A DNA stretch of 64,000 nucleotides from an uncultured Lachnospiraceae bacterium (GCA_947626285.1 CANQRR010000002.1:1-64000), one strand, 5' to 3'. Numbered from the stretch's first letter, positions 16,591 through 26,605 are shown. The notes: generated by a model not told the origin, from the sequence alone. Numbers and translations: made by a program.

Positions 16591-18867
16591 ATGAAATTTA
16601 CGAACGGATTCTGGCTGCTGAAGGACGAGATCCAGCCGCTCTACGCCGTGGAGTACGCGGGGCATGAGCTGAAGGACCGGGAGTTGACCGTGTATGCGGT
16701 GGGAAAACACGTTGCGGATCGCGGGGACTGCCTGAATATCGGGATGCTGACGCTGCGGCTGTACAGCCCGGCGGAGAATGTGCTCCATGTCACGGCGACA
16801 CACTTTGAGGGAGGGGCGCAGAAGCATATTTTTGCCGCCGCCGCTGACACGGCTCCCGAGGTGAGCGTCACGGAGGACGACGCCACGGTGACCTACCAGA
16901 CGGGGAGTTTGCGCGCCGTGATCAGCAAGGAACCAAATCACTGGAAGATTGCCTATTACGACGGGGATCGTTATCTGACGCGTACGGGCTACCGGAATAT
17001 GGCGTATATGACGAACCGGGACACGGACGGACGCTACATGGTGGAGCAGCTCGGCCTGACGCCGGGCGAGTATGTGTACGGGCTCGGGGAACGGTACACG
17101 CCTTTTGTCAAAAACGGACAGAGCGTGGAGATCTGGAACGAGGACGGAGGGACGGCGAGCGAGCAGACTTACAAGAATATTCCGTTTTATCTCACGAACA
17201 GGGGATACGGCGTGCTCGTGGATTCGCTGGGCGATGTGGAGTTCGAGGTCGCGAGCGAGAAGGTGGAGGAGGTGCAGTTCTCTGTCAAGGGGGAGCGCAT
17301 CGGGTACTACCTGATCGCGGGCGGCGATCCGAAGGGCACGATTGAGCGCTACACCGGCGTGTTCGGACGCCCCGCGCTGCCGCCGGCCTGGTCGTTCGGG
17401 CTGTGGCTTACGACCTCGTTCACGACCAATTACGATGAGGAGACGACAAGCAGCTTCATTCAGGGGATGGCGGACCGCGCGATCCCGCTGCACGTGTTCC
17501 ATTTTGACTGTTACTGGATGCAGGCGTACCAGTGGTGCGATTTCGTCTGGGATCCGAAGACGTTCCCGGATCCGGAGGGTATGATCGCGCGCTATCACGA
17601 GCGGGGGCTGAAGATCTGCGTGTGGATCAACCCCTACATCGGGCAGAAGTCGCATCTCTTCGCGGAGGGAAAGGCAGCCGGATATCTGGTGAGGAAGAAG
17701 GATGGCTCCGTCTGGCAGACCGATCTCTGGCAGGCCGGCATGGGGCTTGTGGACTTCACGAATCCCGACGCGGTCGTCTGGTACCGGGACAAGCTGAAGG
17801 CGCTGCTCGACATCGGCGTGGACTGCTTCAAGACGGATTTCGGCGAGCGGATCCCGGTTCGCGATATCGTGTGGCACGACGGCTCCTGCGCGGAGGATAT
17901 GCACAATTACTATACTTATCTGTACAATCAGGCGGTGTTTGAGCTGCTGGAGCAGGAGAAGGGCAGAGGCAACGCGGTCCTGTTCGCGCGCTCCGCGACG
18001 GTCGGGGGACAGCAGTTCCCGGCGCACTGGGGCGGCGACTGCTCGGCGACCTACTCCTCGATGGCGGAGACGCTGCGCGGGGGACTTTCCCTGGCGGCCT
18101 GCGGCTTCGGGTTCTGGAGCCACGACATCAGCGGCTTTGAGCAGACGGCTACGCCGGACATTTATAAGCGCTGGTGCCAGTTCGGTCTGCTGAGCTCACA
18201 CAGCCGGCTGCACGGTTCTTCTTCGTACCGCGTGCCGTGGTTGTTCGACGACGAGGCCTGCGTGGTGCTCAAAGAGATGGTGGAGCTGAAGTGTCGTCTG
18301 ATGCCGTATCTGTACCGTCTGGCGGTCGAGTCGCACGAGACGGGCGTCCCGATGATGCGCCCGATGTTTGTGGAGTTCCCGGACGACCGGAGCTGCCTGC
18401 CGCTCGACATGCAGTATATGATGGGCGAAAGCCTGCTCGTGGCGCCGGTCTTTGAGGAGACGGGCGAGGTCGAATATTATCTGCCGAAGGGGAGATGGTA
18501 CAATCTCCTGACCGGAGAGACGCTCACGGGCGGCGGCTGGCAGAAGGGACGCTTCGACTATCACGGCATGCCGCTGCTCATCGCGCAAAACACGATCCTG
18601 CCTCTGGGCTCCTGCTGTACGAAGCCGGATTACGATTTCGAGCAGGACGTGACGCTGTTCCTCACAGAGTTTGAGGACGGGGCGCGCGCACGCACGTTTG
18701 TGCCGGATATAGCGGGCAGGCGTGCGATGGAGATCGAGGCGGTCCGTGCAGGGCAGACGATCACGGTGACCGTGCAGGGCGGCGCAAGCTGGGAGTGCAG
18801 CATGCCGGACGGCTGTGCGGCAAAGATTGAGAAGAGGGAAAATCAGGCAGTCATCACACTGAAGTAA
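16591..18867 (+). CDS. Alpha-xylosidase, GH31 YicI type
   Basis: 758-residue GH31 enzyme with the full YicI layout: N-terminal beta domain, catalytic barrel and two C-terminal beta domains. The catalytic nucleophile Asp is in CFKTDFGERIP and the acid/base Asp in HWGGDCSAT, matching the YicI motifs. WSHDISGF and SRLHGSSSYR line the -1 subsite. YicI-type enzymes remove alpha-1,6-linked xylose from xyloglucan oligosaccharides. No signal peptide, so cytoplasmic. Start ATG follows GAGGAGGAGC. It is followed after 16 bp by a GH127 gene, pointing to stepwise removal of xylose and arabinose side groups. Confidence 0.93.
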   Translation: MKFTNGFWLLKDEIQPLYAVEYAGHELKDRELTVYAVGKHVADRGDCLNIGMLTLRLYSPAENVLHVTATHFEGGAQKHIFAAAADTAPEVSVTEDDATVTYQTGSLRAVISKEPNHWKIAYYDGDRYLTRTGYRNMAYMTNRDTDGRYMVEQLGLTPGEYVYGLGERYTPFVKNGQSVEIWNEDGGTASEQTYKNIPFYLTNRGYGVLVDSLGDVEFEVASEKVEEVQFSVKGERIGYYLIAGGDPKGTIERYTGVFGRPALPPAWSFGLWLTTSFTTNYDEETTSSFIQGMADRAIPLHVFHFDCYWMQAYQWCDFVWDPKTFPDPEGMIARYHERGLKICVWINPYIGQKSHLFAEGKAAGYLVRKKDGSVWQTDLWQAGMGLVDFTNPDAVVWYRDKLKALLDIGVDCFKTDFGERIPVRDIVWHDGSCAEDMHNYYTYLYNQAVFELLEQEKGRGNAVLFARSATVGGQQFPAHWGGDCSATYSSMAETLRGGLSLAACGFGFWSHDISGFEQTATPDIYKRWCQFGLLSSHSRLHGSSSYRVPWLFDDEACVVLKEMVELKCRLMPYLYRLAVESHETGVPMMRPMFVEFPDDRSCLPLDMQYMMGESLLVAPVFEETGEVEYYLPKGRWYNLLTGETLTGGGWQKGRFDYHGMPLLIAQNTILPLGSCCTKPDYDFEQDVTLFLTEFEDGARARTFVPDIAGRRAMEIEAVRAGQTITVTVQGGASWECSMPDGCAAKIEKRENQAVITLK

Positions 18868-18883
18868 GGAGAGGAGAAACGAG

Positions 18884-20794
18884 ATGAGCGAGATAAAGCC
18901 GATTGGCCTGAAGCAGGCGAAGTTGAATGACGCCTTTTGGACGCCGTACCAGGAGCTTGTGAAGCAGGTGGTGCTTCCCTATCAGGAGAAGATTTTAAAC
19001 GATGAGATCCCGGGCGCGGAGAAGAGCCATGCGCTTGCGAATTTCCGCATTGCCGCGGGCATGGAAGAGGGCGAGTTCTACGGGATGGTCTTCCAGGACA
19101 GCGACGTCGCCAAATGGCTGGAGGCAGCGTCATACTCGCTCGCGGTGCATCCGGATCCGGATCTTGAGCGGCGGATGGACGAAGTGATCGCGATCGTGGA
19201 AAAGGCGCAGCAGCCGGATGGTTATCTTGATACCTATTTCACGATCAAGGAGCCGGAGCACCGCTACACGGATCTGTTGGAAGGGCACGAGTTTTATTGC
19301 ATGGGACATATGATGGAGGCGGCCGCGGCGCACTATGAGGTGACGGGCAAGGATACCCTGCTGAACGTTGCGCGGCGCATGGCGGACCAGATCGCTTCCG
19401 TGTTCGGACCGGATAAGCGGTACGGGATTCCCGGGCACGAGGAAGTGGAGGTCGGTCTGATGCGTCTCTATCAGGTGACCGGCGATCCGAAATATAAGGA
19501 TCTTGCGTCCTACTTTATCGAGGCGCGGGGAAAAGATAAGGATTTCTTCGCGGAGGAGAAGGAGAAGCGTGACTTCGATGTCTTCGGTATGGATCCGCGC
19601 GATCTGGATTACAATCAGAGTTTCGCTCCGGTGCGGGAACAGAAAGCCGCGAAAGGACACGCTGTGCGCGCGGTCTATCTCTACCGCGCGATGGCAGATC
19701 TCGCCGCGGCATCCGGGGACGGGACGCTCTATCAGGCGTGCCGGACGCTCTGGAAGGATATTCTGACAAAGAAACTGTATGTCACGGGCGCGATCGGCGC
19801 GTCGGGCGAACTGGAGTCCTTCTCAGTAGACTATGATCTGCCGCCGGACCGCGCTTATGCGGAGACCTGCGCGCAGGTGGGACTTGTCTTCTGGGCGAAG
19901 TCCATGCTGGATATTGAACCGAAGGGTGAGTATGCGGACATCATGGAGCTCTGCCTTTACAATTCGACGATCAGCGGGATGCAGATGGACGGAAAGCACT
20001 TTTTCTATGTAAATCCGCTCGAGGTGAATCCGGGACTGAGCGGTAAAGTGTTCGGAATGCGCCATGTGCTGCCGGAGCGCCCGGGCTGGTACCAATGCGC
20101 GTGCTGTCCGCCGAACCTGGCGCGTCTTCTGCTGTCGCTCGGCAGATATTGCTGGAGCGAGAGCGAGGATACGGTCTACTCGCATCTGATGATCGGGCAG
20201 ACGGCTCAGCTTGCGCTTGCGGATATTCAGGTGGAGAGCGCTTACCCGTGGGATGGACAGGTCCGCTATACAGTCACGCCGAAGACAGAGAAAGAATTCT
20301 GTCTGGCGATCCATATTCCGGGCTACATTGCGGACGCTTCGCTTGCCGTGACGGTAGGCGGAAAGCCGCAGGAAATAGAACGCAGGGACGGTTATCTCTA
20401 TCTGAGAAGAAACTGGAATGCAGGGGATGTGGTCGATCTACACTTCCCCATGGAGGTGCGCAGGCTTTACGGGACGATCCGCGTACGCGACACGGCGGGG
20501 CAGGTGGCGCTTGCCCGTGGCCCGGTGGTCTACTGCTTTGAGGGCGTGGACAACGGCCCTATGCTGCAGGCACTGACGCTTCCGAGAGACAGTGAGATCA
20601 CAGCAGAGAAGGGGGAGGGAGAGCTGTTGAAGGACTGCGTCGTGCTGAAGATGAAAGGACTGCGGGAGGCGGACAGCGACGCGCTCTACCGCAGCGCGCC
20701 TCCGCAGCGCACGGAGACGGAGCTTACGGCGATTCCCTATTATCTGTGGGGAAATCGGGGGCTGAATCAGATGCGGGTCTGGATCCGCGAGTGA
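18884..20794 (+). CDS. Beta-L-arabinofuranosidase, GH127
   Basis: 636-residue protein with the DUF1680/GH127 (HypBA1-like) all-alpha barrel followed by beta domains. Landmarks are GHEFYCMGHMMEAAAAHYE, the acidic DRAYAETCAQVG region and YQCACCPPNLARLL, which carries the paired cysteines used as zinc ligand and nucleophile in characterised GH127 enzymes. The family releases beta-linked L-arabinofuranose from plant glycoproteins or arabinogalactan side chains. Cytoplasmic, no signal peptide; AAGGAGAGGAG precedes the ATG. It is the last gene of the locus, and a terminator overlaps its stop codon. Confidence 0.92.
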   Translation: MSEIKPIGLKQAKLNDAFWTPYQELVKQVVLPYQEKILNDEIPGAEKSHALANFRIAAGMEEGEFYGMVFQDSDVAKWLEAASYSLAVHPDPDLERRMDEVIAIVEKAQQPDGYLDTYFTIKEPEHRYTDLLEGHEFYCMGHMMEAAAAHYEVTGKDTLLNVARRMADQIASVFGPDKRYGIPGHEEVEVGLMRLYQVTGDPKYKDLASYFIEARGKDKDFFAEEKEKRDFDVFGMDPRDLDYNQSFAPVREQKAAKGHAVRAVYLYRAMADLAAASGDGTLYQACRTLWKDILTKKLYVTGAIGASGELESFSVDYDLPPDRAYAETCAQVGLVFWAKSMLDIEPKGEYADIMELCLYNSTISGMQMDGKHFFYVNPLEVNPGLSGKVFGMRHVLPERPGWYQCACCPPNLARLLLSLGRYCWSESEDTVYSHLMIGQTAQLALADIQVESAYPWDGQVRYTVTPKTEKEFCLAIHIPGYIADASLAVTVGGKPQEIERRDGYLYLRRNWNAGDVVDLHFPMEVRRLYGTIRVRDTAGQVALARGPVVYCFEGVDNGPMLQALTLPRDSEITAEKGEGELLKDCVVLKMKGLREADSDALYRSAPPQRTETELTAIPYYLWGNRGLNQMRVWIRE

Positions 20795-20818
20795 TGTTTT
20801 GCGCGGATCCGGCTTTTT
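20781..20818 (+). terminator. Terminator overlapping the GH127 stop codon
   Basis: GGATCCGCG pairs perfectly with CGCGGATCC around a 12-nt loop and is followed by GGCTTTTT. The 5' arm encodes the last residues of GH127. Confidence 0.8.
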
Positions 20819-20868
20819 GATCCGGTGAGCGGTGAGCTCAGGCGTACGAAAAGGGAGGAGGAGGAACG

Positions 20869-23118
20869 TTGCGAAGGCTGATCCGGAGTCTGACAGGATA
20901 CATTCCGGGGGTGTTTCTGATCGCCGTGTTGCTGACCCTGCAGGTATTTTGCGATCTGCGGATTCCGAAATATACGGCGGACATCATCGACATTGGCATC
21001 GGGCAGAGCGGGATTGAGTCCCCGCTTGTCCCGGAGCTGAGCGGGACGGGCATGCAGCACCTTCTTCTTCTGATGACGCAGGAAGAACAGGAAACTGTGC
21101 TGTCCGGCTATGCGAAGGACGGAGAGCTCTATCGGAAGCAGAAACTGACGGCGGAGGAAGAGCAGGAGCTTGCGGAAGTGATGACCGCGCCGATGGTGGC
21201 GGTCTATGCGCTGAGTACGGATGGGGCAGATTACGAGGAGGTATTGGGTGACCTGTATGTGCCGCGCGGGATGGACGTGTTCGGGATTCTGGGGATGCTG
21301 CCGGATGAGACAAGGCTGGAGCTTACGGAACCTGCGCGGGGACAGATCCGGCAGGTGCCGCAGGAGCTGATCACGCAGGCTGCCGTAAATTTTGTGCGCG
21401 AAGATATGCGCGCGCGCGGGATCAATGTGGACAGGCTGCAGAGACGGTACCTGTTGAAAAAGGGGTTCGCGATGATCCTGGCTGTGGTCTGTGCCATGTT
21501 TTTTGCCGCGATGGCGGCGGCGCTTGCCTCCCGGATCAGCGTCAGCTGCGCAGGGCGGCTGCGGCAGGAACTGTTTGAACGAACGCTTTCTTTTGGAGAG
21601 ACGGAAAGTGGAAAATATTCTGTCTCCGCGCTTGTCTCGCGCGCCACGGGAGACGTCCGTCAGGTGCAGCAGATGTTGTCCGTGTTTTTCCGCATGGTGC
21701 TGTACGCGCTTCTGCTCGGTGCCGGCGCGGTCTTGGGCATGGTCCTGCTGAACCGGGAATTCGGGCGGCTTGCGTGTGTCGTCCTGCTGTTTGCGCTTTT
21801 GCTGACGGCAGGGGGTGTTTTCCTTGCGCTGCCCAGGTATCGGGCGCTGCGGGAGCATTCGGATCGGATCGCGCGGACGGCGCGTGAGAATGTGCAGGGG
21901 ATGATGACCATGCGCATGTTCGGAGCACAGGAGAGGGAAAAGGAGCGGCTGTGCCGGGAGAGCAGAGAGCTGATGCGGCAGACGGTCCGCGCGGGACGGC
22001 TGACTTCCATGGCGCTGCCGCTTTTGCTTCTGCTCATGGATGCCGCCGTGCTTCTGGCGGCACAAAGAGGCGCGGTCGGGATCAATGAGGGCAGCCTGCT
22101 CTCCGGCGGGCTGGTGGCAGGGATCCAGTATATGATGATGGAAGTCAACGCGTTCGTGACCCTGGCGGCCTTTTTTGCCGATCTGCCGGCGGGAGTTTCC
22201 GCGGCGGCACGGATCGAAGAACTGCTGGATGCCCCGCGGCGGGAAAGAGCCGGAAAGTCGTCTTCGGACCGCGGCGTGGAATCAGACCGGGGTATTCTGC
22301 GTCCGGCTCCGGCGCTTGAGTTTTGCGGGGTGTCCTGCACCTATCCGGAGCAGAGCGAACCGGTGCTGCAGAACGTCTCTTTTGCGGTTGATTACGGGGA
22401 GAAGGTCGCGCTGGTTGGCGGAATGGGAAGCGGAAAGACGACGTTGCTCGCGATGGCCTCCGCGCTCCTTGCACCGACGGCGGGCGAGGTCCGGATCGAC
22501 GGAAAGGCAGCGGCTGCCTGTGAGCCAGAAGAGCGGAGTGGAAAGATCGGCTATGTCCCGCAGGCAGCGTTTCTGTTTTCGGGTACGGTCGCGTCGAATC
22601 TGCGCCTTGGGAGGCCGGACGCCGCGCAGGAGGAACTGTGGTCGGCGCTTCGGACCGCGCAGGCGGAGGAGTTTGTCCGCGAGAGTGGCAAAGGAACGGA
22701 GATGGAGATCGCGCCGGGCGGAGAAAATCTGTCGGGCGGACAGAGACAGCGCCTGACGATCGCGCGAGTCCTGGTCGGTTCCCGGCAGATCTATCTGTTT
22801 GACGATTGTTTTTCCGCGCTGGACGCGGATACGGATGCGCGGCTTCAGGCAGCGCTGACTCAGAGGACGAAAGGCGCCGCGGTGCTCGTGGCGGATCAGC
22901 AGATCCGCCGTATCATGGACGCGGACAGGATCGTTGTACTCGACGGCGGACAGGTCGTCGGTATGGGGAGACATGAAGAGCTGATGCGAAACTGCGAGGT
23001 ATATCGGCAGATCGCGCTGTCGCAGGAGACGGCGGAAAAAGCAGACGGGGCAGAGGACAGGAATGAGTTTCGCCCGGGCAGACCGCGGGACAGATCGGAG
23101 GGCCGTAAGAATGTGTGA
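20869..23118 (+). CDS. ABC exporter half-transporter A (degenerate catalytic site)
   Basis: 749-residue exporter subunit. A first membrane segment (about 10-30) is followed by an unusually long insertion of about 150 residues before the second (about 197-220), then further segments to about 450 and an ATPase domain: Walker A GGMGSGKTT, signature LSGGQRQRLTIARV, Walker B IYLFDDCFSALD. The catalytic Glu after Walker B is Asp and the switch His is replaced by Gln (VADQQ), features of the non-hydrolysing half of heterodimers such as TM287/288. TTG start after GGGAGGAGGAGG. Overlaps the partner gene by 8 nt. Likely drug or peptide export; substrate unknown. Confidence 0.9.
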   Translation: MRRLIRSLTGYIPGVFLIAVLLTLQVFCDLRIPKYTADIIDIGIGQSGIESPLVPELSGTGMQHLLLLMTQEEQETVLSGYAKDGELYRKQKLTAEEEQELAEVMTAPMVAVYALSTDGADYEEVLGDLYVPRGMDVFGILGMLPDETRLELTEPARGQIRQVPQELITQAAVNFVREDMRARGINVDRLQRRYLLKKGFAMILAVVCAMFFAAMAAALASRISVSCAGRLRQELFERTLSFGETESGKYSVSALVSRATGDVRQVQQMLSVFFRMVLYALLLGAGAVLGMVLLNREFGRLACVVLLFALLLTAGGVFLALPRYRALREHSDRIARTARENVQGMMTMRMFGAQEREKERLCRESRELMRQTVRAGRLTSMALPLLLLLMDAAVLLAAQRGAVGINEGSLLSGGLVAGIQYMMMEVNAFVTLAAFFADLPAGVSAAARIEELLDAPRRERAGKSSSDRGVESDRGILRPAPALEFCGVSCTYPEQSEPVLQNVSFAVDYGEKVALVGGMGSGKTTLLAMASALLAPTAGEVRIDGKAAAACEPEERSGKIGYVPQAAFLFSGTVASNLRLGRPDAAQEELWSALRTAQAEEFVRESGKGTEMEIAPGGENLSGGQRQRLTIARVLVGSRQIYLFDDCFSALDADTDARLQAALTQRTKGAAVLVADQQIRRIMDADRIVVLDGGQVVGMGRHEELMRNCEVYRQIALSQETAEKADGAEDRNEFRPGRPRDRSEGRKNV

Positions 23119-24808
23119 GATCAGACTTTGGAGCTATCTGAAAAAATATCGGCTGCGCTTTCTGCTAATTTTTGTCTGCACGGCAGCGGCAGCCGGACTG
23201 TCTGCCGTGGGGCCGCTGCTGCTCGGGAACGCGACGACGGTGATCTTTGACGGAATTATGTCGAAACTAAACGGTACAGGACGGATGGATCTCGATGCGG
23301 TCGCGCGCATTTTAAAGACGGCTCTGGCGCTGTACCTGCTCAGCACTTTGTTCGCGGCTGCGGGCAGCCGGATGACATCCCAAATTGAGGGTGAGCTGGC
23401 GCACCGTCTCAGATGCGCGGCGGCCGGAAAGCTCCACTTGCTCCCGGCGCAGTACTATGAAGAACATGCGGAGGGGGAGACGACAGCCTGTATCACGGAA
23501 GATGCACAGACGATCGGGCGGGATCTTGCGCAGGGCTTCTGGCAGTTGTCGACGGCAGTCATGACGATCGGCGGTATACTGATCGTGCTGCTCTGTCTGA
23601 GTCCGGCGCTGGCGGCGTGTGCGGCGCTGATCGTTCCGTTGTCGTGGGGCGCGCTGTGGCTGATGGCGGGGAGAGCAGAGAAATACGTCGTTCGATATCG
23701 GACGCTTCGGGCGGGCGCGGACGCGAAGATTGAAGAATACTATACGGGACGCGGCGTCATCAAAGCCTTTGGACAGGAGAGGGAGGCGGCAGAAGCGTTT
23801 CGCAGGGATGAGCGGGAGCTGTTGCAGGCGGCGTGGAAGGCGGATCTTTGTTCCGGGGCAATGCCGCTCGTCATGCAGCTGTTCGGAAATGTGGGCTATG
23901 TCCTGGCTGCGCTGATCGGAGGGACACTGGCGTTTGCCGGAGGACTGCAGGTCGGCGGGATACAGACGTACATTCATTCGATCAGAAATCTGATCGATCC
24001 GATCCGTCAGACTGCGCAGTCCGTGGCGATGCTCCAGACGGCGAAAGCGGCGTGGGAGAGGATGCGGGCGTTTCTCGGGGAGCCGGAGGAGACAGATCTC
24101 CTGCAGGAGAGTGCGGACAAGGTACATGATGCAGACGAAGCGGGTGAAGCGACGGACGACCGCCTGCGCAGCCGGGGAGAGATCCGCTTTTCGCACGTCT
24201 CGTTTGGCTACGGGGAGGACTATGTGCTGCGCGATTTTTCAGCGGTGATCGCGCCGGGACAGAAGGCTGCGGTCATGGGTATAAGCGGCGTGGGAAAGAC
24301 GACGCTGGTCAAACTGCTGTTGCGGTTTTACGATTGCCGGGAGGGAAAGATCTATGTGGACGGCAGGGATATCCGGGCGTATCCCCTTTCGGAGCTCAGA
24401 AGGCGTTTTGGTGTTGTCATGCAGGACATCTGGTTGTTCCGGGGAACGATAGCGGACAATATCCGTTATGGCTGGCCGGAAGCTTCAATGGAGGAGATAC
24501 GCAAGGCGGCGCGAGCGGCGTCGGCGGATGCGTTTATATGCGCTCTGCCCAAGGGCTATGAGACTGTGATCGATGAGGAGTCGGGCGGCCTTTCCAGAGG
24601 GCAGAGGCAGCTCATTGCGATCGCGCGGGCGTTCCTCGCGGATCCGGAGATCCTGATCCTCGACGAGGCGACGAGCGCGGTTGATTCGAAGACGGAGCGG
24701 CAGATCCAGACGGCGCTGCAGACCCTGATGAAAGACCGCAGCTGCCTGATCATCGCGCACCGTTCGTCGACGATCGGCGGCGCGGACCTGGTACTTCAGG
24801 TGGAGTGA
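23111..24808 (+). CDS. ABC exporter half-transporter B (catalytic partner)
   Basis: 565-residue exporter subunit with six membrane segments (to about 300) and an ATPase: Walker A GISGVGKTT, signature LSRGQRQLIAIARA, Walker B ILILDEATSAVD, switch His in IIAHRSS. Here the catalytic Glu is kept but the signature has Arg in place of the first Gly, complementary to half A, so one of the two ATP sites of the dimer is canonical and one degenerate. The track start (23063) is upstream; ATG 23111 is preceded by GGAGG and gives the ATGTGTGA overlap with half A. Confidence 0.9.
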   Translation: MCEIRLWSYLKKYRLRFLLIFVCTAAAAGLSAVGPLLLGNATTVIFDGIMSKLNGTGRMDLDAVARILKTALALYLLSTLFAAAGSRMTSQIEGELAHRLRCAAAGKLHLLPAQYYEEHAEGETTACITEDAQTIGRDLAQGFWQLSTAVMTIGGILIVLLCLSPALAACAALIVPLSWGALWLMAGRAEKYVVRYRTLRAGADAKIEEYYTGRGVIKAFGQEREAAEAFRRDERELLQAAWKADLCSGAMPLVMQLFGNVGYVLAALIGGTLAFAGGLQVGGIQTYIHSIRNLIDPIRQTAQSVAMLQTAKAAWERMRAFLGEPEETDLLQESADKVHDADEAGEATDDRLRSRGEIRFSHVSFGYGEDYVLRDFSAVIAPGQKAAVMGISGVGKTTLVKLLLRFYDCREGKIYVDGRDIRAYPLSELRRRFGVVMQDIWLFRGTIADNIRYGWPEASMEEIRKAARAASADAFICALPKGYETVIDEESGGLSRGQRQLIAIARAFLADPEILILDEATSAVDSKTERQIQTALQTLMKDRSCLIIAHRSSTIGGADLVLQVE

Positions 24809-24828
24809 GCCGGGCAGGAATCCTGTGG

Positions 24829-24857
24829 TTGACAAATCTTTCGTTCGATGTTACAGT
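24829..24857 (+). promoter_or_regulatory. Promoter of leuA
   Basis: TTGACA, 17 bp, TACAGT. Its position makes an ATG at 24848 impossible as start for this transcript and supports 24884. Confidence 0.7.
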
Positions 24858-24883
24858 TTCTCAGGAAAGGGAGAGTGCAGATC

Positions 24884-26557
24884 ATGATGAATTATAGAAA
24901 GTATACGCGACAGTATTTTATGCCTCCGACGCCGAGCATGAAGTGGGCGGAGAAAGAGTATGTGGATCACGCGCCGGTCTGGTGCAGCGTGGACCTGCGC
25001 GACGGCAATCAGGCGCTGGTCGTGCCGATGTCTCTGGAGCAGAAGATCAAGTTTTTTAAGCTGCTGGTCGAGGTTGGCTTTAAGGAGATCGAAGTCGGTT
25101 TCCCGGCTGCGTCCGACACGGAGTATCAGTTCCTGCGCAAGTTAATAGAGGATAATCTGATCCCGGACGACGTGACGGTGCAGGTGCTGACGCAGGCGAG
25201 AGAGCACATCATCCGAAAGACGTTTGAGGCGCTGAAGGGCGCGAAGAACGCGATCGTCCATGTCTACAATTCGACGTCCCTGGCACAGCGCGAACAGGTG
25301 TTCGGCAAGTCGAAGGAGGAGATCCTGCAGATCGCCGTGGACGGAGCGAAGCTTCTGAAGGAGCTCACCGAGGAAGAGGGAGCGGGCTATCGCTTTGAGT
25401 ACAGCCCGGAGAGTTTTACCGGCACGGAAGTGGACTACGCGGTGGAGGTCTGTAACGCGGTACTGGATGTCTGGCAGCCGACGGCTGACCGCAAGGCGAT
25501 CATCAATTTGCCGAGCACGGTGCAGATGTCGATGCCGCACGTCTACGCGAGCCAGATCGAGTATGTGAACGAACATCTGAATTATCGTGAGAACGTGGTT
25601 CTTTCCCTGCATCCGCACAACGACCGCGGTTCGGGCATCTCGGACGCGGAGATGGGCATGCTCGCGGGCGCGGACCGCATCGAGGGCACGCTGTTCGGCA
25701 ACGGCGAGCGCACCGGCAATGTGGATATCGTGACGCTGGCGCTCAATATGTACGCGCAGGGCGTCGATCCGGAGCTCAACTTTACAAATATGACGGATGT
25801 GACGGAGAAGTATGAGGAATATACCGGGATGAAGGTGGACGAGAGAAGCCCGTACAGCGGCGCGCTTGTCTTCGCGGCGTTCTCCGGATCGCATCAGGAC
25901 GCGATCGCGAAGGGCATGAAGTACCGCGAGGAGCGCAACTGCGAGACCTGGACGGTGCCGTATCTGCCAATCGACCCGACGGATATCGGGCGCTCCTACG
26001 ACGCGGACGTCATCCGCATCAACAGCCAGTCCGGCAAGGGCGGCGTAGGCTACATCTTGGAGCAGCATTTCGGCCTGAAGCTGCCGAAGAAGATGCGCGA
26101 GGCGATGGGCTACATCGCGAAGGGCGTCTCTGACGAGCTGCACAAGGAGCTGCAGCCGGAGGAGATCTTCGAGCTCTACAAGGAGAAGTTCGAGAACATC
26201 ACCGAGCCGTACAAGATCGAGGAGGTACACTTCAAGCAGCACAACGGCATCATCGCCGAGGTGACCGCGACTTACGAGGGTAAGAAGAGTGTGATCGTCG
26301 CGTCCGGCAACGGCCGCCTGAACGCGGTGAGCAACGCGATGAAGCGACATTTCCGCTTGGAGTACGACCTCGTGACTTACGAGGAGCACGCGCTGGAGCA
26401 GAGTTCGAGTTCACGCGCGATCGCTTACGTCGGCATCCGCGACAAGAGCGGAAAGATCCATTTCGGTTCCGGCGTGGACGTGGATATCATCAAGGCGTCG
26501 ATCGACGCGCTGCTGACTGCGATCAACCACATGACGACCGCACACGCGAAAGCGTAA
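24884..26557 (+). CDS. leuA: 2-isopropylmalate synthase
   Basis: 557-residue enzyme that condenses acetyl-CoA with 2-oxoisovalerate in the first committed step of leucine synthesis. The catalytic HMGL-like barrel shows VDLRDGNQAL near residue 40 and the metal-binding SLHPHNDRGSG near residue 245. The C-terminal leucine-feedback domain is present (about 430-557, with EVTATYEGKKSVIVASGNG). The length and N-terminus match the long LeuA type found in actinobacteria and many Clostridia. Start 24884 has GGGAGAG at proper spacing. It stands alone with its own promoter and terminator, away from other leu genes; no T-box leader fits in the 76-bp gap. Confidence 0.95.
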   Translation: MMNYRKYTRQYFMPPTPSMKWAEKEYVDHAPVWCSVDLRDGNQALVVPMSLEQKIKFFKLLVEVGFKEIEVGFPAASDTEYQFLRKLIEDNLIPDDVTVQVLTQAREHIIRKTFEALKGAKNAIVHVYNSTSLAQREQVFGKSKEEILQIAVDGAKLLKELTEEEGAGYRFEYSPESFTGTEVDYAVEVCNAVLDVWQPTADRKAIINLPSTVQMSMPHVYASQIEYVNEHLNYRENVVLSLHPHNDRGSGISDAEMGMLAGADRIEGTLFGNGERTGNVDIVTLALNMYAQGVDPELNFTNMTDVTEKYEEYTGMKVDERSPYSGALVFAAFSGSHQDAIAKGMKYREERNCETWTVPYLPIDPTDIGRSYDADVIRINSQSGKGGVGYILEQHFGLKLPKKMREAMGYIAKGVSDELHKELQPEEIFELYKEKFENITEPYKIEEVHFKQHNGIIAEVTATYEGKKSVIVASGNGRLNAVSNAMKRHFRLEYDLVTYEEHALEQSSSSRAIAYVGIRDKSGKIHFGSGVDVDIIKASIDALLTAINHMTTAHAKA

Positions 26558-26605
26558 GCCGGCATCGGCTGAACAGAGATACGGAAACCGACATTCAGGT
26601 TTGAA

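Noticed and set aside
24809-24883. T-box or leucine attenuator before leuA
   Set aside because: The gap is only 75 bp and holds a normal promoter; no room for a T-box structure.
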